A stretch of DNA of 9,806 bases from positions 1-9,806 of the forward strand of contig JAKAAU010000036.1 of assembly GCA_021802165.1 (NCBI GenBank), given 5' to 3'. A program made the position numbers and the translations under genes. Positions 6,735 to 9,806 of this stretch are shown in pieces. Below the pieces are notes generated by a model that made no database searches, had not been told where the DNA came from, and saw nothing but the letters and a program-made list of their open reading frames with translations. This DNA comes from Thermoplasmata archaeon. GTDB taxonomy: Archaea > Thermoplasmatota > Thermoplasmata > Thermoplasmatales > Thermoplasmataceae. The first letter of the stretch is position 1, and every line of letters begins with the position of its first letter.

Positions 6735-6896
6735 ATGAATGTTAAATCCCCTTATAAAAAAATAATAATTTTGACTATAATTGTGGCAATATTAGTATCA
6801 TCCATGGCTATATATTTCTATCCACATAATAAGCGGTATTATGATAGTGAAAAAAATTTTAGAAGAAAAAGCCGATGCCTGGATATAAAGGATTAA
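6735..6896 (+). CDS. Possible small single-pass membrane protein, 53 residues
   Basis: Not recognised as a known family. The frame opens at ATG 6735, directly after an in-frame TAA, and ends at TAA 6894-6896. The product starts MNVKSPYKK, then a hydrophobic segment at about residues 10-29 (IIILTIIVAILVSSMAIYF), then a charged, basic and Tyr-rich tail ending CLDIKD. Positive residues before the helix suggest the N-terminus is inside. A seven-codon ORF overlaps its start as ATGA, so expression could be coupled; alternatively the two could be one gene split by a frameshift. The stop abuts the stop of the convergent SIS gene with no base between. There is no SD. It could be a real small membrane protein, a decayed gene start whose extracellular domain is lost, or chance in AT-rich 3' flanking DNA (a T-run terminator for the SIS gene lies within it). 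Confidence 0.35.
   Translation: MNVKSPYKKIIILTIIVAILVSSMAIYFYPHNKRYYDSEKNFRRKSRCLDIKD
6850..6856 (-). terminator. T-run, candidate terminator of the SIS gene
   Basis: Seven T residues on the minus strand, about 41 bases after the SIS stop codon, preceded by AAAA. A second weaker run (TTTTTCTTCT) lies between. The distance matches that seen after the his operon. Confidence 0.4.
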
Positions 6897-7937
6897 TTAA
6901 TGGGCACCGGGAGGAAAAACTATGTCGTCAAACTTTCTGTAATTTTCCTCATCAAATCTCAATAAATCAGGATTGGTATCATTTTCAACGGCAATATAAT
7001 ATGCCAGATAATACAGTGGAACTACATTCAGCAGGGCATTGAGATATTCGTCTCCCAAATCTGTAACGTCCACGCTGTAATCACCCTCTCCGTTAACTGT
7101 AAATGTTTTCGTGCCCACAACCTTGCATGCCCTTACTATATCCATTGAACGGCTTTCCACAGTTCTAGAGTTAATTATTACAACCAGTGAATTTTCATCT
7201 ATAAGTGATGTGCAGCCATGTATAAACTCTTCAAGCTCTATCCCCTCTGCATGTATATGCGTTGCCTCTTTTATCTTCTGTGCTGCTTCCCTTGCAACTG
7301 GCTCCTCGGGTCCTGCACCAAGTACAAATATTCTATTTATATGTGCAAGATCATGTGCAATTTTCTTTACCTTTGAATCCATTGATACAATAAGATCCTT
7401 TAATGAATGAATTACCCCATTTACATCGACTGGAAGATGTGAATAACGGACTCCTATATACATGGCCGCCAGGGCATTGTCAAAAAATGATTTGGTATTG
7501 CAGAGTGATTTATCATCTGAATCAATAACAATGCTTTTATCTGAGATATATTCCATTGGTGTTTCATGATAATGTGTTATGCCGACTATATATGCATATT
7601 TTTTCTGGTACACAAGTGAATCAATGGTCGATTTTGTTTTTCCGCTGTTCGAGATGCCCACAACTGTACCATGCACCGGCATATAATAATTTAACAGTTC
7701 AAATGACTGCACAAATGAGTATTTCAAACTGGTTTTATAGAGAAATCCTGACCCTATCTGTGCTGCATGGTATGCAGTACCATTACCTGTGAACAGCAAT
7801 GGTTTATTCAAAAGAAATGAATAATCAAGATTTTCCATGGTTCTTTTTGTTGTGTCCAGGGAACCCGGTGTTTCCCTCATCATATCGTACATAAAATAGG
7901 GATGTTTTGTTCTCTTTTGTGGGACTGTATCTGTCAT
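6897..7937 (-). CDS. Double-SIS-domain sugar-phosphate isomerase-like protein (GlmS isomerase-domain family)
   Basis: Resembles the isomerase half of glucosamine-6-phosphate synthase, without the N-terminal glutaminase domain, so it cannot take ammonia from glutamine by itself. It starts with the family helix (YDMMRETPGSL, 17-27). SIS1 has GNGTAYHAA (51-59) and SNSGKTKST (96-104; GlmS has SQSGETADT). SIS2 has KIKEATHIHAEG (221-232) and FIHG (238-241), matching GlmS K485, E488 and H504 by spacing as K221, E224 and H240. NPDLLR (322-327) matches the C-tail, but the GlmS K603 position reads Glu. Likely substrates are phosphorylated keto- or aminosugars; deaminase (GlmD-like), deglycase (FrlB/AgaS-like) or isomerase roles are all open. 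It stands alone as a transcription unit, diverging from the esterase gene. A TATA-like TTATACAAA lies 33-41 bases upstream. Confidence 0.85.
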   Translation of the reverse strand: MTDTVPQKRTKHPYFMYDMMRETPGSLDTTKRTMENLDYSFLLNKPLLFTGNGTAYHAAQIGSGFLYKTSLKYSFVQSFELLNYYMPVHGTVVGISNSGKTKSTIDSLVYQKKYAYIVGITHYHETPMEYISDKSIVIDSDDKSLCNTKSFFDNALAAMYIGVRYSHLPVDVNGVIHSLKDLIVSMDSKVKKIAHDLAHINRIFVLGAGPEEPVAREAAQKIKEATHIHAEGIELEEFIHGCTSLIDENSLVVIINSRTVESRSMDIVRACKVVGTKTFTVNGEGDYSVDVTDLGDEYLNALLNVVPLYYLAYYIAVENDTNPDLLRFDEENYRKFDDIVFPPGAH

Positions 7938-7969
7938 AGATAATTAATGCTTACAGGCATATAGTTATT

Positions 7970-7978
7970 TTTGTATAA
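7970..7978 (-). promoter_or_regulatory. Candidate TATA box of the SIS gene
   Basis: TTATACAAA on the minus strand. A start about 25 bases on would be near 7949, a dozen bases before ATG 7937. A second weaker element (AACTATATG) lies closer to the gene and would suit a leaderless start. Confidence 0.35.
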
Positions 7979-7996
7979 TCATGCAATAAATTGATG

Positions 7997-8025
7997 TTTA
8001 AATTTGGCCGGCTCACAAGTTTAAA
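7997..8025. promoter_or_regulatory. Inverted repeat in the SIS/esterase divergent spacer, candidate operator
   Basis: Left arm TTTAAATTTG (7997-8006) and right arm CAAGTTTAAA (8016-8025) match at 9 of 10 positions as an inverted repeat, across a nine-base spacer that itself contains the palindrome GCCGGC. The right arm overlaps the esterase TATA box. Placement between two divergent genes suits a site for a dimeric regulator. Confidence 0.45.
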
Positions 8026-8028
8026 ATA
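8020..8028 (+). promoter_or_regulatory. Candidate TATA box of the esterase gene
   Basis: TTTAAAATA centred 25 bases before the A of ATG 8049, the spacing expected for a leaderless transcript. This fits the lack of any SD before that ATG. Confidence 0.5.
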
Positions 8029-8048
8029 TTATTGTATACTGGATATAC

Positions 8049-8960
8049 ATGGTAGACCCAGATTTTAAAACGTTGATAGAACTATCCAGAAATGCAGGAG
8101 ATATGACAGAAATGGACCCTGTAATGCTCAGGAAGTTTTTAAACGAAACGTCCATAAACTCACAGGGCAAAAAAATAGAGGTTAAAGAGATCAAGGATTA
8201 CAGGATAGAACTCAAGGGGAGGGCATTGAAGGCCAGGATGTACAGCAATGGTAAATCAAAATCAGCTCTTGTGTATTACCATGGTGGTGGCTTTCTGTTC
8301 GGAGATATAGAAACATATGACAACTTCTGCAGATTCCTGGCGGAAGAGTCCGGAGTAAAAATTATATCTGTAGAGTACAGACTTGCACCTGAAAATAAAT
8401 TTCCGGATGCCATCAACGATGCATATGACTCCTTCCATTACATATCAGAAAACAGGGGCAAATTCGGCATTGAAGGAAAACTGGGTGTAGGAGGTGACAG
8501 TGCAGGGGCCAATCTCTCTGCAGCACTATGCCTTAAATCCCGGGATATGAAAGCAGAGATGCCAGCTGCCCAGATACTGTTTTATCCGAGCCTTGCACCG
8601 GATAATTTTTCCAGATCTTTTATGGAATACGGCAACGATTATGTCCTCACTGAAAAAATGATAAGATACTTCGGATCACTTTATTCAAGAACCATGGAAG
8701 ACCTGATTGATCCCTATTTTTCACCTCTGGTAGCAGACGACCTTTCGGGGCTTCCTCCGGCCATAGTAATATCAAATGAGTATGATCCATTAAGGGACCC
8801 AGAGGAGAGCTATGTGAAAAAATTAAGGCAGGCTGGCATAAGCGCCCTTGGAATCAGGGGCATCGGAATGATACATGGATCTGCCACAGATTTCGAGGTT
8901 TCTGAGGGAGCGAGAACACTGGTAAAAATGGTGGCCAGGGTTATACCTGACTATCTATGA
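8049..8960 (+). CDS. Alpha/beta-hydrolase, HSL (hormone-sensitive lipase) family carboxylesterase
   Basis: Cytoplasmic serine esterase by family; no signal peptide or membrane helix is seen. Features: an N-terminal cap region (about 1-65), the oxyanion motif HGGG (78-81) followed by FLFGD, VEYRLAPENKFP (108-119), the nucleophile elbow GDSAGAN with S151 (149-155), D246 in SNEYDPLRD (242-250) and H276 in MIHGS as the other triad members. At 303 residues it has normal length for archaeal members such as the Archaeoglobus and Sulfolobus esterases. Family members hydrolyse short- to medium-chain acyl esters; the natural substrate here is unknown. It diverges from the SIS gene across a 111-base spacer with a shared inverted repeat, and overlaps the convergent downstream gene by 6 bases at its stop. 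Confidence 0.95.
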   Translation: MVDPDFKTLIELSRNAGDMTEMDPVMLRKFLNETSINSQGKKIEVKEIKDYRIELKGRALKARMYSNGKSKSALVYYHGGGFLFGDIETYDNFCRFLAEESGVKIISVEYRLAPENKFPDAINDAYDSFHYISENRGKFGIEGKLGVGGDSAGANLSAALCLKSRDMKAEMPAAQILFYPSLAPDNFSRSFMEYGNDYVLTEKMIRYFGSLYSRTMEDLIDPYFSPLVADDLSGLPPAIVISNEYDPLRDPEESYVKKLRQAGISALGIRGIGMIHGSATDFEVSEGARTLVKMVARVIPDYL

Positions 8961-9422
8961 GACAACCTCAAAACCATCGTCGGTTTTCTTCAAAAACCTT
9001 GAGTATATTCCCCATTCAATCAATATAACCTCCAGATCATGGGGGCCATCGGGGTTATTGAATGTGGGCACATCGTTTTCTTTCAATTTATCTATTATAT
9101 CTTCAAGGGTGAAAGACCCTAATGAAAGTGCTGTTTTGAATGGCTCAATATTTTTTAATGAATCACGTATAATCTGTTTTCTCTGGTTCATGCCGGATTT
9201 TATGTATTCTATCCCTTTCTGGGCCATGCTTATATCACCGGACTCTGTATTTACAAGCCCCAGATTTGTGGCAGTATAAACTATGGGCATCAAATCGTCA
9301 AGATCCACTTCCATTTCCTTTTCCAACTGATAAAGGTCTGTCTTTCCATCGAATATATTGTTAAGTACATAGAGAAGCCCCAGAAGATCAGCTATTCTGG
9401 CGTCAGGGTCTATTACATCCAT
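8955..9422 (-). CDS. Stand-alone AAA-associated C-terminal domain protein of a NitT/TauT-type ABC transporter
   Basis: Matches the C-terminal domain normally fused to the ATPase of nitrate/sulfonate/taurine-like ABC transporters in archaea and some bacteria (AAA_assoc_C type). Seen: IADLLGLLYVL (10-20), the helix-turn-helix-like DLDDLMPIVYTATNLGLVN (40-58), GDISMAQKGIEY (62-73, the wing-like segment with T/S-x-x-G), RKQIIRDSL (81-89), FTLEDIIDKL (104-113) and the diagnostic EWGIYSRFL (136-144). No Walker A or B motif is present, so it is not an ATPase. It probably regulates or contacts a separate ATPase subunit. The winged-helix-like build also leaves DNA or partner binding open. It follows a permease gene on the same strand after 81 AT-rich bases that contain TATA-like stretches, with no SD before ATG 9422, so it may have its own leaderless transcript. 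Its stop overlaps the esterase stop region by 6 bases. Confidence 0.85.
   Translation of the reverse strand: MDVIDPDARIADLLGLLYVLNNIFDGKTDLYQLEKEMEVDLDDLMPIVYTATNLGLVNTESGDISMAQKGIEYIKSGMNQRKQIIRDSLKNIEPFKTALSLGSFTLEDIIDKLKENDVPTFNNPDGPHDLEVILIEWGIYSRFLKKTDDGFEVVS
8970..8987 (+). terminator. Small hairpin with T-run after the esterase gene
   Basis: AAAACC-ATCGTC-GGTTTT forms a 6-bp stem with a 6-base loop, starting ten bases after the esterase stop and ending in four T residues followed by CTTC. It lies antisense within the last codons of the convergent gene. The stem is short, so chance is possible. Confidence 0.3.
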
Positions 9423-9475
9423 AATAAAGTATATACATACTGTATTAATAATATTAATGTTATTTTATGTATATT

Positions 9476-9480
9476 AAAAA
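9476..9480 (-). terminator. T-run after the permease gene
   Basis: AGGCCTTTTT on the minus strand, about 24 bases after the permease stop and just before the AT-rich region that could hold a promoter for the next gene. It may end the permease transcript, but read-through into the downstream gene is equally possible. Confidence 0.3.
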
Positions 9481-9503
9481 GGCCTGTTTCTTAGTATGAA
9501 CCT

Positions 9504-9806
9504 CTATGCAGAATATACGCCCTCCTCTGCCACATATTTCTTCTGTGCCAGATCCATCATTCTTCTGGTAAACAGAACAGAGTATACTGCAACTATTATA
9601 CCAAATATCAGCGACCCCCATGCTGCAAGGGCTATATCACCTGTGGCAGTTGCTACATCTATGGTTTTCATCAGCCCTGCATGCACAGTTAATGAATGCG
9701 TGCCGTATATATCAGGCCAGTATTCACCTATCATGAGGCCACCCCAGGCACTGTTTATTGTAGAGGATATCCCACTTATCAGATACGGGAATGTTGACGG
9801 TATTAC
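9504..9806 (-). CDS. ABC transporter permease, NitT/TauT-like (C-terminal end only)
   Basis: The frame stays open to the right edge: upstream of the first Met (9734) codons read V-I-P-S-T-F-P-Y-L-I-S-G and onward, so that Met is internal and 100 C-terminal residues are visible. The segment PYLISGISSTINSAWGGL followed by MIGEYW is the permease cytoplasmic coupling loop (Gly, then about 12 residues, then AW...E) that contacts the ATPase. A last membrane helix follows (about ALAAWGSLIFGIIVAVYSVLF), then a basic, cytosolic tail (RRMMDLAQKKY). This pattern fits nitrate/sulfonate/taurine-type permeases, including the archaeal duplicated permeases; the substrate cannot be told. The next gene on the strand encodes the AAA-associated domain of the same transporter class, so the ATPase gene is expected upstream, beyond the edge. 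Confidence 0.82.
   Translation of the reverse strand, partial: VIPSTFPYLISGISSTINSAWGGLMIGEYWPDIYGTHSLTVHAGLMKTIDVATATGDIALAAWGSLIFGIIVAVYSVLFTRRMMDLAQKKYVAEEGVYSA

Noticed and set aside
6456..6896. tRNA, C/D-box RNA, CRISPR or insertion-sequence remnants in the largest spacer
   Set aside because: No cloverleaf, box motifs, regularly spaced repeats, terminal repeats or transposase-like reading frame could be seen by eye on either strand.
9428..9441. AGTAT-ATAC-ATACT repeat just upstream of the AAA-associated gene as an operator
   Set aside because: Five-base A/T-rich arms in AT-rich leader DNA; not distinguishable from chance.
9504..9734. A complete 76-residue membrane protein starting at the Met encoded at 9734
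   Set aside because: The frame continues without a stop to the window edge and the upstream residues complete the ABC permease coupling loop, so the Met is internal and the gene is partial.

Overview
The window looks like a chromosomal segment of an archaeon, most probably a Thermoplasmata/Thermoplasmatales-type acidophile (Ferroplasma, Picrophilus or Cuniculiplasma-like). This rests on moderate GC with very AT-rich spacers, heavy use of ATA, AGA and AGG codons, TATA-box promoters 20-35 bases before start codons, first genes without a Shine-Dalgarno (SD) but operon-internal genes with SD sequences, T-run terminators, and the gene content. The order and genus are inferences and no marker gene settles them.

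Left edge (1-775, +): the 3' part of a glutamate decarboxylase gene. It meets the end of the histidine operon tail-to-tail with one base between the stop codons.

777-6455 (-): an uninterrupted eight-gene histidine operon, transcribed right to left as hisZ-hisG-hisD-hisB-hisH-hisA-hisF-hisIE. Every adjacent pair overlaps, by 4 to about 44 bases. HisZ and a short-form HisG would make the first committed enzyme (PRPP + ATP). HisIE does steps 2 and 3, HisA isomerises ProFAR, HisH-HisF makes the imidazole ring, HisB dehydrates IGP and HisD performs the last two oxidations. The aminotransferase (hisC) and the histidinol-phosphate phosphatase are not in the window. A clear TATA box (6487-6495) lies upstream of hisZ.

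6456-6896: a very AT-rich 441-base spacer. It holds the his promoter, a 16-bp perfect palindrome next to a second TATA-like element, and an overlooked 53-codon ORF (+) with one predicted membrane helix. That ORF ends exactly where the next convergent gene ends.

6897-8960: a double-SIS-domain sugar-phosphate isomerase-like gene (-) and an HSL-family carboxylesterase gene (+) diverge from a 111-base spacer. The spacer carries a 10-bp-arm inverted repeat that overlaps the esterase TATA box.

8955-9806 (-): part of an ABC transporter of the NitT/TauT type. The C-terminal end of a permease runs off the right edge, followed by a separate gene for the AAA-associated C-terminal domain that is usually fused to the ATPase of such transporters. 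The esterase and this gene overlap tail-to-tail by 6 bases.

No RNA genes, CRISPR arrays or insertion sequences were seen. The window is mostly ordinary metabolism. The items most worth a second look are the HisZ/short-HisG pair in an archaeon, the small membrane ORF with its palindromic promoter region, the SIS/esterase operator candidate, the SIS protein lacking the GlmS C-tail lysine, and the detached AAA-associated domain.
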